From Zobellia laminariae (GTDB taxonomy: Bacteria > Bacteroidota > Bacteroidia > Flavobacteriales > Flavobacteriaceae): DNA of 64,000 bases. The translations under genes and the position numbers were made by a program. Below are positions 1 to 7,998 of this stretch, in pieces. The stretch lies in NCBI RefSeq assembly GCF_009725995.1, contig NZ_RCNS01000003.1:1309130-1373129 (forward strand). The letters are read 5' to 3'. Below the pieces are notes generated by a model that was given only the letters and a program-made list of their open reading frames with translations, was not told the DNA's origin and did no database searches. Positions within the stretch are counted from its first letter, which is position 1. Every line of letters begins with the position of its first letter.

Positions 1-671
1 TCAAAGTTTAAATCAAGTGCAGTTTGCGAAACATCAAAAATCATATCACGCTTACCTGTAATGTGAGATGGATCGTTGATTAGTGGTAAATCTGGAAACT
101 TGTTCTGAAACTCAATAGCTAATTGCCATTCTGGAATGTTTCTGTATTTTGTTTTCTCGTAGGTAGAGAAACCTCTGTGAATAGCTCCCAATTTTCTGAT
201 ACCTGCAGTATGCAAACGCTCAATACCACCTAGCCATAAAGCTAAATCTGGGTTTACCGGATTTTTTACCAATACAATTTTGTCAGTACCTTCTAAGGCA
301 TCTGCCAATTCTTGCATGATAAACGGACTAACCGTTGAACGTGCTCCAATCCACAATAAATCTACATCATGTTCTAATGCCAATTCAACGTGTGCACGGT
401 TTGCTACCTCTGTTGCAGTTTTTAATCCCGTTTCTGCCTTAACCTTCTGTAACCACTTCAAACCAAGTGCGCCAACACCTTCAAAGTTTCCAGGGCGCGT
501 TCTTGGTTTCCAGATACCCGCTCTGTAATAATTTACATCGGTATCTTTTAACTCGTGAGCAATACGCAACACTTGTTCTTCGGTTTCAGCACTACATGGC
601 CCTGCTATTACTAGTGGATGGTCTAAACCCATATCATCCAACCATGTTCTCATTTCTTTTGAATTCTCCAT
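1..671 (-). CDS. 3-deoxy-7-phosphoheptulonate synthase / chorismate mutase type II (partial, 3' end outside window)
   Basis: The first 223 codons of a DAHP synthase, the entry enzyme of the shikimate pathway (phosphoenolpyruvate plus erythrose-4-phosphate). The visible part contains the family motifs LVIAGPCSAE near residue 20, AGIWKPRTRPGNFEG near 50, and a C-terminal LINDPSHITGKR. The protein runs off the left edge. In Flavobacteriaceae this gene is normally about 360 codons, with a type II chorismate mutase domain at the C-terminus, so the mutase part is expected outside the window and is inferred. The start codon overlaps the tyrA stop (TAATG), implying translational coupling as last gene of the pheA-aminotransferase-tyrA operon. 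It makes chorismate/prephenate for its two neighbours. Confidence 0.9.
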   Translation of the reverse strand, partial: MENSKEMRTWLDDMGLDHPLVIAGPCSAETEEQVLRIAHELKDTDVNYYRAGIWKPRTRPGNFEGVGALGLKWLQKVKAETGLKTATEVANRAHVELALEHDVDLLWIGARSTVSPFIMQELADALEGTDKIVLVKNPVNPDLALWLGGIERLHTAGIRKLGAIHRGFSTYEKTKYRNIPEWQLAIEFQNKFPDLPLINDPSHITGKRDMIFDVSQTALDLNF

Positions 672-1531
672 TACTTCTTGTTTAGTGGTATTCCGTTTAA
701 AATTTCCTTTATTTTATTAGTGTCGTTCATTTCGTTAAAAATGCCCTTGTAATCTCCTTTTTCCAACAGTTGTTTAAACTCCTGAAGGTTCTGTATATAT
801 TCGGTCAATGTTTCGACCACATTCTCTTTATTCTGCTCAAATATTGGTGTCCACATGGCCGGGGAACTCTTTGCTAGTCTAACCGTACTTTCAAAACCAC
901 TGCCCGCCATGTCAAAAATATCACGTTCATTCTTCTCTTTATCGATTACGGTCTTTCCCAACATAAAAGAGCTGATATGTGACAAATGCGACACGTATGC
1001 AATGTGTTTATCATGTGCATCTGGATTCATATACCTAATACGCATTCCAATCTCTTGAAAAAGCTCTAAAGCCCTTTCTTGAAGTTTGAAAGCTGTTTTC
1101 TCAACCTCGCAGATAATATTCGTTTTACCAGCGTATAAATTTTCAATAGCTGCTGATGGACCTGAATGCTCCGTACCCGCAATAGGGTGTGCCGCTAAAT
1201 AATTTCTTCTCTTTGGATGCTTGTCCAGTGTTTTACAGATTAGACTTTTTGTTGAACCTCCATCAAAAACTACACAATTGTCATTTACAGCATCCAATAT
1301 CTTAGGAAGCTCTGTTATCATGACATCTACGGGAATGCTCACAATGACCATATCCGCAAGACCTAAATCTGCATAGCTAGATTCTACATCTATAACACCT
1401 AAATCTAAGGCTTCCTTTATATGTGAAGCACTTGTATCTACTCCGTAAATTTTGCTGTTTGGGCGCAGGCGTTTAATGTCTTTTGCGAAAGAACCTCCTA
1501 TTAACCCAACACCAACTATGAAAACTTTCAT
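671..1531 (-). CDS. tyrA: prephenate dehydrogenase
   Basis: A 286-residue protein that oxidatively decarboxylates prephenate to 4-hydroxyphenylpyruvate (or arogenate to tyrosine). An N-terminal Rossmann motif VGVGLIGGSFA lies at about residues 6-16, followed by a prephenate dehydrogenase helical domain with the AAHPIAGTEHSG signature near residue 115, which carries the substrate-binding and catalytic His. Length is normal for a monofunctional TyrA without an ACT domain. It sits 23 bp after the aminotransferase and overlaps the DAHP synthase start by one base. Being downstream of the Phe leader/attenuator, it is probably co-regulated by phenylalanine supply. Confidence 0.92.
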   Translation of the reverse strand: MKVFIVGVGLIGGSFAKDIKRLRPNSKIYGVDTSASHIKEALDLGVIDVESSYADLGLADMVIVSIPVDVMITELPKILDAVNDNCVVFDGGSTKSLICKTLDKHPKRRNYLAAHPIAGTEHSGPSAAIENLYAGKTNIICEVEKTAFKLQERALELFQEIGMRIRYMNPDAHDKHIAYVSHLSHISSFMLGKTVIDKEKNERDIFDMAGSGFESTVRLAKSSPAMWTPIFEQNKENVVETLTEYIQNLQEFKQLLEKGDYKGIFNEMNDTNKIKEILNGIPLNKK

Positions 1532-1554
1532 TTTATTAACTCTAATTCGTCTGT

Positions 1555-2700
1555 CTAAAACCGACTAATTGCTTCTTTAATTTTATCTTCCGTCACGCAT
1601 AATGAGAAACGAATATAACCTTCGCCATTGCTTCCGAAAATAGTTCCCGGGGTTATGAAAAGATTCTTTTCATACAGCACCTCGTCTATAAATTCCTCGG
1701 CAGATTTGCTTCCTTCCGGCAATCTTGCCCAAATAAACATCCCAACAGCATCAGTATCGTACGTACAATTTAATTTGTCCGCTAATTGATACATTAAGGC
1801 TCTTCTAGAGCTATATACCTCATTCAACTTATCAAACCATTCTTGACCGCTTTTCAGCGCCTCAATGGCTCCTTTTTGTATTCCGTAAAACATACCGGAA
1901 TCCATATTACTTTTCACCTTTAATACCGCATTAATATGCTCGGCACTTCCTAAGACCATACCTACACGCCATCCGGCCATATTAAAGGTCTTACTTAATG
2001 AATTGAGCTCTAACGCTACATCCTTTGCACCATCAATAGCCAAAATACTGGCTGGTGAATCATTTAGCACAAAACTGTACGGGTTATCGTTCACCAAAAG
2101 AATATCGTTCTTTTTGGCAAAAGCAACCAACTTTTTAAACTGGGCCTCTGTGGCCGTTGCTCCAGTTGGCATGTGCGGGTAACTGGTCCACATAATTTTA
2201 ACCTTGGTTAAATCATGCTCTTGTAATTCTTCCAAATCTGGAAACCATCCGCTTTCCGCAGTCAGGTTATAATATTTAGCCTCTGCTCCCACCAATTTAG
2301 TAACCGACGTATATGTTGGATATCCTGGATTAGGAATTAAAGCTACATCGCCTTCGTTCAAGAAAGCCATGCTTATATGCATAATGCCTTCTTTGGAGCC
2401 CATTAAAGGTAAAATCTCCGTAGACGCATCTAACGTAACGCCAAATTTTAAACTATAAAAGTCAGCTACAGCCTCCCTTAATTCAGGCAAACCTTGATAA
2501 CTTTGGTACTGATGCGCGCCACTTTCTAAAACGGCATCTTGAATACTTTTGATTATTGCTTCGGATGGCGCCAAGTCAGGACTACCAATACCCATATTGA
2601 TAACAGGTCTTCCTTCGGCAATCAAACCACGTACTTCTCTAAGCTTCTTAGAGAAGTAATATTCTTCAACTGTATGTAAACGATTTGCCGTCCGTATCAT
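1555..2700 (-). CDS. class I/II PLP-dependent aminotransferase (aromatic/aspartate type)
   Basis: A 381-residue fold type I aminotransferase. The PLP lysine lies in LNSLSKTFNMAGWRVG (about residue 230), and N-x-NP and Y motifs occur upstream (IPNPGYPTYTS, NDNPYSF). Its position between prephenate dehydratase and prephenate dehydrogenase suggests it transaminates phenylpyruvate/4-hydroxyphenylpyruvate, or prephenate to arogenate; the sequence alone does not decide the substrate. Its start overlaps the pheA stop by four bases (ATGA), so the two are translationally coupled. Confidence 0.85.
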   Translation of the reverse strand: MIRTANRLHTVEEYYFSKKLREVRGLIAEGRPVINMGIGSPDLAPSEAIIKSIQDAVLESGAHQYQSYQGLPELREAVADFYSLKFGVTLDASTEILPLMGSKEGIMHISMAFLNEGDVALIPNPGYPTYTSVTKLVGAEAKYYNLTAESGWFPDLEELQEHDLTKVKIMWTSYPHMPTGATATEAQFKKLVAFAKKNDILLVNDNPYSFVLNDSPASILAIDGAKDVALELNSLSKTFNMAGWRVGMVLGSAEHINAVLKVKSNMDSGMFYGIQKGAIEALKSGQEWFDKLNEVYSSRRALMYQLADKLNCTYDTDAVGMFIWARLPEGSKSAEEFIDEVLYEKNLFITPGTIFGSNGEGYIRFSLCVTEDKIKEAISRF

Positions 2701-3524
2701 ATTCTAGCATTTTTATATTCACCCAACACTTTAAAGTCTTCGGCCATGATGTTCAACAGTGCTTTTGCCTTGTCAAAATTGTCATATTCGTCAAAAGTTA
2801 CGTCTACAAAAAAGGCATACTTCCAAGGTGTCTCTATTATGGGTAACGACTGTATTTTTGTTAAATTCAATCTGCAATCGCTCATTACGTTAAGCACAGC
2901 AGCAAGACTCCCGCGTTTATGGTCTGTAACAAAGCGTAACGAAGCTTTGTTAATTTCCTCTTTTGGAAGCTCCTTATTTTTTGTTTTTACAATGATAAAA
3001 CGGGTTGCATTATTTTGAATGGTCTGTATGTTGTCCGCTACGATGTCCAAATCATATAAACTGGCTGCGACTGCCGGTGCTATTGCTGCAATATGGGTTA
3101 ATTGTTGGTCCTGAATACGCTTTGCCGTTTCAGCTGTATCTACATCTTCCACCATTTTAATCTGCGGATAATCGCCAAAAAATTCCTTGCATTGCAACAA
3201 AGCCATTGGGTGTGAACGAACCTCTTCTATATCAGATATTTTTTGTCCCTTTAAGACCATCAAGTTATGATGTATGTTCAAGTAATGCTCACCTACAATA
3301 TGCAAGTCTTTATGGTAAACCAATGCATAATTTGGAATGATTGAGCCCGCTATAGAGTTCTCAATAGCCATTACTCCAATATCCGCTGTTTTTTTCAGTA
3401 GTTGATCCACCAAGAAATCAAATGACATGCATTCAACCATATCCACATTATCGTCAAAATACTCACGGGCCACTTGGTGGTGGTTGGATCCCTTAATTCC
3501 CTGAATGGCTACTTTTAATTTCAT
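2697..3524 (-). CDS. pheA: prephenate dehydratase
   Basis: A 275-residue protein beginning MKLKVAIQGIKGS that converts prephenate to phenylpyruvate. The N-terminal two-lobe dehydratase domain is followed by a C-terminal ACT domain (about residues 185-265; the segment RGSLAAVLNVMSDCRLNLTKIQS is the canonical ESRP-like region in variant form). No chorismate mutase domain is present. A longer reading frame begins at a TTG at 3587, but that codon lies inside the U-tract of the attenuator, so the ATG at 3524 is chosen; a GGAAGAAAG stretch precedes it. It is the first structural gene of the operon and is controlled by the Phe-rich leader upstream. The ACT domain implies additional feedback inhibition by phenylalanine. 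Confidence 0.9.
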   Translation of the reverse strand: MKLKVAIQGIKGSNHHQVAREYFDDNVDMVECMSFDFLVDQLLKKTADIGVMAIENSIAGSIIPNYALVYHKDLHIVGEHYLNIHHNLMVLKGQKISDIEEVRSHPMALLQCKEFFGDYPQIKMVEDVDTAETAKRIQDQQLTHIAAIAPAVAASLYDLDIVADNIQTIQNNATRFIIVKTKNKELPKEEINKASLRFVTDHKRGSLAAVLNVMSDCRLNLTKIQSLPIIETPWKYAFFVDVTFDEYDNFDKAKALLNIMAEDFKVLGEYKNARI

Positions 3525-3585
3525 AACTGGCTTTCTTCCTGGTGATGACAAATTTTCTAACTGAAATTCCGAATAGGTATTGAAC

Positions 3586-3614
3586 AAAAAAAGTCCCGTT
3601 TTACACGGGACTTT
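3586..3614 (-). terminator. pheA attenuator (intrinsic terminator hairpin)
   Basis: On the minus strand a 10-bp perfect stem (AAAGTCCCGT with its complement, positions 3590-3599 and 3605-3614, 5-nt loop) runs into a U-tract at 3592-3586. It sits between the leader peptide stop (3639) and the pheA start (3524). The upper arm (3604-3612) can instead pair over 9 bp, with two G-U pairs, with TATGGGACT at 3646-3654 near the end of the leader reading frame. That is a classic antiterminator/terminator switch. Confidence 0.85.
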
Positions 3615-3638
3615 AATTTGTTTATATCATGCAATATT

Positions 3639-3710
3639 TTACAACAGTCCCATACCTCTCTTAAAAAAGAAGTAAAAATAAAAACCGCTAAAAAAGAATT
3701 GCTTTGTCAT
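3639..3710 (-). CDS. phenylalanine operon leader peptide
   Basis: A 23-codon reading frame with ATG start and TAA stop encoding MTKQFFFSGFYFYFFFKRG followed by MGLL. Eight of 23 codons are Phe and two are Tyr, densely packed at codons 5-16, immediately upstream of a rho-independent hairpin and of pheA. This layout matches ribosome-mediated attenuation as known for the enterobacterial pheA leader: stalling on Phe codons when charged tRNA-Phe is scarce would free the 3646-3654 segment to sequester the terminator arm. The gene is far too short for standard gene calling. Confidence 0.85.
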   Translation of the reverse strand: MTKQFFFSGFYFYFFFKRGMGLL

Positions 3711-4038
3711 AACACACTTAAACTTCGGCTAAAGTAACAATTAAATTTAAAAATAAACTGATAGAGCACATTTTTTTCAATTTTATATATAACTCGCAAT
3801 CAGGGTGTGCTCTAATTTTGAATTCCATAGTTCACATGCTCTTTTGAAAAAAATACAATATTACTTTATTCCTTGTTTTTGTTGAAGCACTACGTTACGC
3901 TCTTAAAAACCTCCTTACAGAACGCCATACTCAAGAGAAAAATCTAACATTTAATTTGTTTTATTATATCTATAAGCGCTACCATTATCTCCAAAAATAT
4001 TAGAAGCTTGTTCGCAAAACTTACATCTAACTAAAGAC
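3711..4038. other. intergenic region with pheA promoter side and a long-spaced inverted repeat
   Basis: An AT-rich region without a credible gene. It must contain the pheA operon promoter; a weak -7-like TTACTTTA on the minus strand just upstream of the leader peptide is the best candidate. A perfect 9-bp inverted repeat, TAGAGCACA (3762-3770) and TGTGCTCTA (3806-3814), is separated by 35 nt and could be an operator pair or a hairpin. I see nothing else in 3815-4038. Confidence 0.4.
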
Positions 4039-4080
4039 AAAAAGTCCGAAAAGTCAACTTTTGACTTCCGGACTTTTTTT
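4039..4080. terminator. bidirectional-type intrinsic terminator
   Basis: A long hairpin with outer arms AAAAAGTCCG/CGGACTTTTT (4039-4048 and 4069-4078) and inner arms AAGTCAA/TTGACTT, flanked by A- and T-runs. It lies 16 bp downstream of the minus-strand gene ending at 4096 and should end its transcript. Confidence 0.75.
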
Positions 4081-4095
4081 AAATTATGGACTCAA

Positions 4096-4563
4096 TTAAA
4101 ACTTCAATGCCAGTCCTACTCCATTTTCATTAACAGCAGGCACCATACGGAACGAAGTTCCATTACCAACACTTTCATTATAGTTGAGTATTGCTTCTTT
4201 TTTGTTTTTCATGGCATGGTGAAAGAAAATAGAACCAATGATTGCCGTTCCTCCAAAAGCAATTGCAGGTGCGGCTACACTCTTATGGTCGTTCTCATTT
4301 ACTAAGAACCAAATTGCTGTTCCAAAATTGGCGGCTCCAGCAATCATACCTCCAAACATTTGTTTTTTGGATTTTTCCCAGTTAACCTGTGCAACTTGGC
4401 TTTCGGACATTATTTTGTCAATTTCTTTCCAGGTGAGTTTATCTTTGTCTTGATAAAATTCAGGCCCCCACATTCCTGAGAAAGAAGTTATTTCCTGTGC
4501 TGTCATAGTCAAGGCAAAAAGCCCGCAACCAAGAGTTAAGAAGATTACTTTTAAATTTTTCAT
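4096..4563 (-). CDS. hypothetical secreted/membrane-associated protein
   Basis: 155 residues with an N-terminal signal-peptide-like segment (MKNLKVIFLTLGCGLFALTMTAQ). The mature part has two glycine/alanine-rich hydrophobic stretches (around residues 69-85 and 92-112) that could be membrane segments, separated by NENDHKS. I recognise no family. It is a monocistronic unit with a strong terminator immediately downstream. Localisation to the envelope is inferred from the signal sequence only. Confidence 0.65.
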   Translation of the reverse strand: MKNLKVIFLTLGCGLFALTMTAQEITSFSGMWGPEFYQDKDKLTWKEIDKIMSESQVAQVNWEKSKKQMFGGMIAGAANFGTAIWFLVNENDHKSVAAPAIAFGGTAIIGSIFFHHAMKNKKEAILNYNESVGNGTSFRMVPAVNENGVGLALKF

Positions 4564-4674
4564 AGCTTTTTTTTATAAAGCTAAATCATTTGAACACAGT
4601 AGTCAACCCTTTAACCCTCAGAAAACCAGATGAATCAATTATTTAAGTATTAGAATTAAAATCTAGTCCAAAAA

Positions 4675-5913
4675 CTACTGAATAGGACCATCAGAAGAGA
4701 TAAGATGATCTATAATTTCATCTAGTTCAGGTTGAATTTTAGGATCAGTGCAGTTGGTTAAAATGGAGAATACCATTTGCTCCTTAGGATAAACAAAGAA
4801 ATTAGAGTAACCCCCAACACCATTACCCACATGGCCGTAAAATAGCCTTCCTTTTGAATCTTCACTCACCTGCCATCCTAAACCATAATGAACCGAAGCG
4901 CCATTAACTTTTTGAGCCGTAAGAAATTCATACTGCAGTTCATTATTTAAAACTTGACCATCAAGATAAGCTTGCCCAAATTTGGCTATATTCTCTGTTG
5001 TAGAAAGAAAACCACCACCCGCCAATTTATAAAAATTATCTACGGGGATAGCTTCCCTAAATCCTAATCTGTTTTTGGAATAGAAAGTAACCACATCGCT
5101 TGCTCTCGACTGTGCTCGAGCTGGCGCTACATTTTTATCATAAGAATCGGGAGCTGGCTCCTTTAATTCATCAAAATTAAACTCTATTTGACCAGCAGGG
5201 TCAACTTCTTCTGGCACAGTATTTACTGGGTCTGACTGAGCGCAGTCGAAGTTTGACCCAGCGTAGTCGAAGTCAGGCCAAAACGTATGGTCCATTCCCA
5301 ATGGCTGTAAAACTTTCTTTTCCACATATTCCTGAAATGGCACTCCGCTTACCTCTTGCATTGCCAAGGAAATCAAAACCCAATCAAAACTATTGTAAAG
5401 ATAGTCCGTTCCCGGTTCAAAAAGGAGTTCATCATCCTTAAAAAGCTCAATGCTCTCCCTAATAGAATATGGTTTATTCAACCCATACTCTGTACCTCTA
5501 TACCCTCTTATACCCGCGGTATGACTTGCCAACTGACGAATTGTAAAGTCATACTTCTTCTTAGGGTAATACGGTACATACGTATAAAAAGAAGCATCTA
5601 AATCTATTAATCCTTCTGCTACCATATGTGCCAAGGCAGTAGCCGAAATAGGTTTTGAAACACTGGCTATTCTAAAAACTGAAGTTTGAGGATTTATGGA
5701 AATCTTATTTTCTAAATCTGCAAAACCATATCCCTTTTGGAAGAAAGGCTTTCCGTTTTTTAGAACGGTAATTGCCAAACCCGGAATTTTTTCATCTTTG
5801 ACCAAGTCCGTTAAAAGCACATCGGCAGCAACCAATCCGTTCAGCGATGGTTCATCACCCAGAACACGCTTTTTTGCGAGTAGGTTTTTGATATATTTTA
5901 GAATCGGATTCAT
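4675..5913 (-). CDS. beta-lactamase-related serine hydrolase (class C/PBP-like)
   Basis: A 412-residue serine hydrolase of the class C beta-lactamase/D-alanyl-D-alanine carboxypeptidase-like family. The SxxK nucleophile motif is S84-V-S-K87 (RIASVSKPIS), the second motif is a Tyr-Asn-Ser at 173-175, and a C-terminal HVGNGVGG corresponds to the third (K/H-x-G) motif. No clear signal peptide is visible; the N-terminus is amphipathic (MNPILKYIKNLLAKKRV). Residues about 214-228 (FDYAGSNFDCAQSDP) are encoded by two copies of a dispersed repeat (5230-5277) inserted in frame between the conserved PLGM motif and the following region. The physiological substrate is not predictable. Confidence 0.85.
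   Translation of the reverse strand: MNPILKYIKNLLAKKRVLGDEPSLNGLVAADVLLTDLVKDEKIPGLAITVLKNGKPFFQKGYGFADLENKISINPQTSVFRIASVSKPISATALAHMVAEGLIDLDASFYTYVPYYPKKKYDFTIRQLASHTAGIRGYRGTEYGLNKPYSIRESIELFKDDELLFEPGTDYLYNSFDWVLISLAMQEVSGVPFQEYVEKKVLQPLGMDHTFWPDFDYAGSNFDCAQSDPVNTVPEEVDPAGQIEFNFDELKEPAPDSYDKNVAPARAQSRASDVVTFYSKNRLGFREAIPVDNFYKLAGGGFLSTTENIAKFGQAYLDGQVLNNELQYEFLTAQKVNGASVHYGLGWQVSEDSKGRLFYGHVGNGVGGYSNFFVYPKEQMVFSILTNCTDPKIQPELDEIIDHLISSDGPIQ
5230..5277. repeat. tandem pair of flavobacterial REP-like repeat units inside a CDS
   Basis: Two near-identical units, CTGAGCGCAGTCGAAGT (5237-5253) and CCCAGCGTAGTCGAAGT (5257-5273), lie head to tail within the serine hydrolase gene. The core GAGCGCAGTCGAAG is one I recognise from short palindromic repeats scattered between genes in many Bacteroidota. 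The 48-bp block keeps the reading frame open. Confidence 0.65.
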
Positions 5914-5999
5914 ATCGGTTTTTGGTCAACGCAAAGTTACAGATTGCATCTGTGCCCATACCAATTTCACTTACAGAACTTTTGGCTTAAGAGAAGAAA

Positions 6000-6818
6000 T
6001 TATTTAAACACCAAACGCCCTTTGTACAACACTTCCACATCAACTTCTGCAGGTTGGCTTAAACTAAAAACATCGCCAACACCACGAATTACGCCTTTTA
6101 TAGACTGTTGTGGGTTAACGAACATATCATTTGAGCCTCTGTGATTTAGTGTCACATTTTGAGCTATTAAGTCTGCGGCATCAATTCGCGAATCTCCCGC
6201 TGCTACAGTCAAATTTAAATTATCGCTGGCACCTTTCAATTTAAAATAAGCTATACCATTCACCACAACGCTCAAAGTTTCAGTGTCTACTTCTAAATCA
6301 AATTCTCCATCAGTAGTTTGCGCTTCTGGGTCGGCAAAACTTTCTGACAAGAGTGTTAACCGTGAATACCCCAAGACACCATCACTAGTAATTGGCCAGC
6401 CTGTACTACTGCGTATCTCGGTAATATTAGGTGAGGTTACATAAATTTTTGTAACATCATAATCTCTAAAGTAATTGCAATCATTGGTATCCCGCAAAAG
6501 CAAACGTCCATCTACAACCTCAGCAGTAACTTCGTTTCGCAATACGCTTCCCGTCTCAATTTCAACCTTCTGTTCTACTCCCTGTTTTACAATTAACGTA
6601 ACGTTTTCAAAAACAGTAATCTTGGCAAAATCATCAACAGTTACCTCTTCACGAACAATATCACCCGTATTCTGAAAACAGTCCGAAGCATTTTCTCCGT
6701 TGCACGAAAAGAATAAAACAACACAACACAGCATCACAAAAAAACGAGAGACACAAATAACTGCACCAACACCTAAAGGTGTGGTTTTGCTTTCTCTGTT
6801 TTTTAATTCTCTTACCAT
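6000..6818 (-). CDS. GIN-domain (DUF2807) lipoprotein
   Basis: 272 residues. The N-terminus has basic residues, a hydrophobic stretch and a lipobox LFFSC (Cys at about 39), predicting a lipoprotein. The rest resembles the head GIN domain: repeated short beta-strand motifs such as [31 protein letters not shown] and [14 protein letters not shown], ending in a beta-helix-like tail. A good ribosome-binding sequence (AGAGGTG) lies 7 bp before the ATG. The gene follows the acyloxyacyl hydrolase by 12 bp and is probably co-transcribed. Function in this family is unknown; surface association is inferred. Confidence 0.75.
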   Translation of the reverse strand: MVRELKNRESKTTPLGVGAVICVSRFFVMLCCVVLFFSCNGENASDCFQNTGDIVREEVTVDDFAKITVFENVTLIVKQGVEQKVEIETGSVLRNEVTAEVVDGRLLLRDTNDCNYFRDYDVTKIYVTSPNITEIRSSTGWPITSDGVLGYSRLTLLSESFADPEAQTTDGEFDLEVDTETLSVVVNGIAYFKLKGASDNLNLTVAAGDSRIDAADLIAQNVTLNHRGSNDMFVNPQQSIKGVIRGVGDVFSLSQPAEVDVEVLYKGRLVFK

Positions 6819-6830
6819 ATTCGCACCTCT

Positions 6831-7925
6831 TTATAATCTAACGCCTATTCCAAACTCAACCGCTTCCGCTGCAGCTCCATGTGACTTAAGGCTGACTACC
6901 CCAAACACTTTCTCTCCAAAATAACGTTTCAAACTAACACGGTTGTATACCTTTCCTTCAAAATCAAAAGGGTAATACACATAGTAACCCAATTGGGTTC
7001 CTATAGAAAGTCTATTTATAAAAAGTTCATGACCTATAAAGACGCCCACCCTTTTAAAATCGGTATCTGGGTCAATATTATTTTCTGGAAATGCAATGGA
7101 CTGGTAATTTATCAGCTCCTTTAAAAAATTACTAAAAAATACATCCGCACCTAACTGAATGGCACTTCTACGACCTAACCGCTTATCTGCATAACCAGAG
7201 AAAATATAGAAAGGATACTGGCCATGACCTATATTATCGCTTTGGTTTATTCCTGCCCTAAAAATAAGATTATACTTTATAGGCTCGGTAACCCTCAACT
7301 TCTCTCGCCGTATATATTCTGTGTCTTTACCTTCTAAAGTATACGTCAACCCTGCAGTAAAAGCAAAAGTATTGGTAGAGGTATTAGGTGCCTTTACGTT
7401 TGCATTTGAGAAATGCATGATAGAAATACCTGCCTTAAAACCTAAGCCCTTATAAACATTCTCTTTGTGATAATTTAGCATCACATAGTTAGAACTCAAT
7501 ATTCTAGTACCATAGGCATTGTTCCTAAAATTGGTCTCCCTATCATAAGGGTTAGTCATATATGCCAAACCTTGAGCCACTCTAAATTGAAGATTCCGTT
7601 TTAGAAAGTAAAAATTAAAATGAGCATATACAGCATAGGCTTCTCCTAAAACAGAGCTGTTGGTGTTTTGATAGATAAAGGAACCTCCCAAATCTGGGTA
7701 ATTGTATAGCTGCTGCCATTCTTCAAGACCATAGGTCTTTCTATTGTAGGCCAAAATAACACCAGCAGGGTGACCCTTAATTAAATGAGAAATATCCGGA
7801 TTATGCAGAATAACGGAACCATAAAACTGGTCCGCTTCAAACGTATAACTGCTAAGTCTGTCGGTCTCTTGCGAAAAGCAATATCCAACACACATTAGAA
7901 AAAATAAAAACACCCTTGGGTTCAT
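6831..7925 (-). CDS. acyloxyacyl hydrolase / PagL-like lipid A deacylase
   Basis: A 364-residue outer membrane beta-barrel with a signal peptide (MNPRVFLFFLMCVGYCFSQ). The PagL active-site motif is recognisable as HFSNANVKAPN (His-x-Ser-Asn, about residue 165), as in lipid A 3-O-deacylases. Strands of alternating hydrophobic residues and a C-terminal amphipathic strand follow. The ATG at 7925 is preferred over a TTG at 7934 because it starts directly at the signal peptide. Likely role: removal of an acyl chain from lipid A in the outer membrane. The lipoprotein gene downstream is only 12 bp away. Confidence 0.75.
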   Translation of the reverse strand: MNPRVFLFFLMCVGYCFSQETDRLSSYTFEADQFYGSVILHNPDISHLIKGHPAGVILAYNRKTYGLEEWQQLYNYPDLGGSFIYQNTNSSVLGEAYAVYAHFNFYFLKRNLQFRVAQGLAYMTNPYDRETNFRNNAYGTRILSSNYVMLNYHKENVYKGLGFKAGISIMHFSNANVKAPNTSTNTFAFTAGLTYTLEGKDTEYIRREKLRVTEPIKYNLIFRAGINQSDNIGHGQYPFYIFSGYADKRLGRRSAIQLGADVFFSNFLKELINYQSIAFPENNIDPDTDFKRVGVFIGHELFINRLSIGTQLGYYVYYPFDFEGKVYNRVSLKRYFGEKVFGVVSLKSHGAAAEAVEFGIGVRL

Positions 7926-7998
7926 GGAGCGCAAAAATAATACTATTCGTTATTTTAAACCCAAGGTTCGCCCATATTTTCTTACAATGCTTGTGTTT

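Noticed and set aside
3525..3587. N-terminal extension of PheA from a TTG start (21 extra residues)
   Set aside because: The codons fall in the attenuator U-tract and stem flank, and the added residues do not resemble the dehydratase domain, which begins at MKLKVAIQG.
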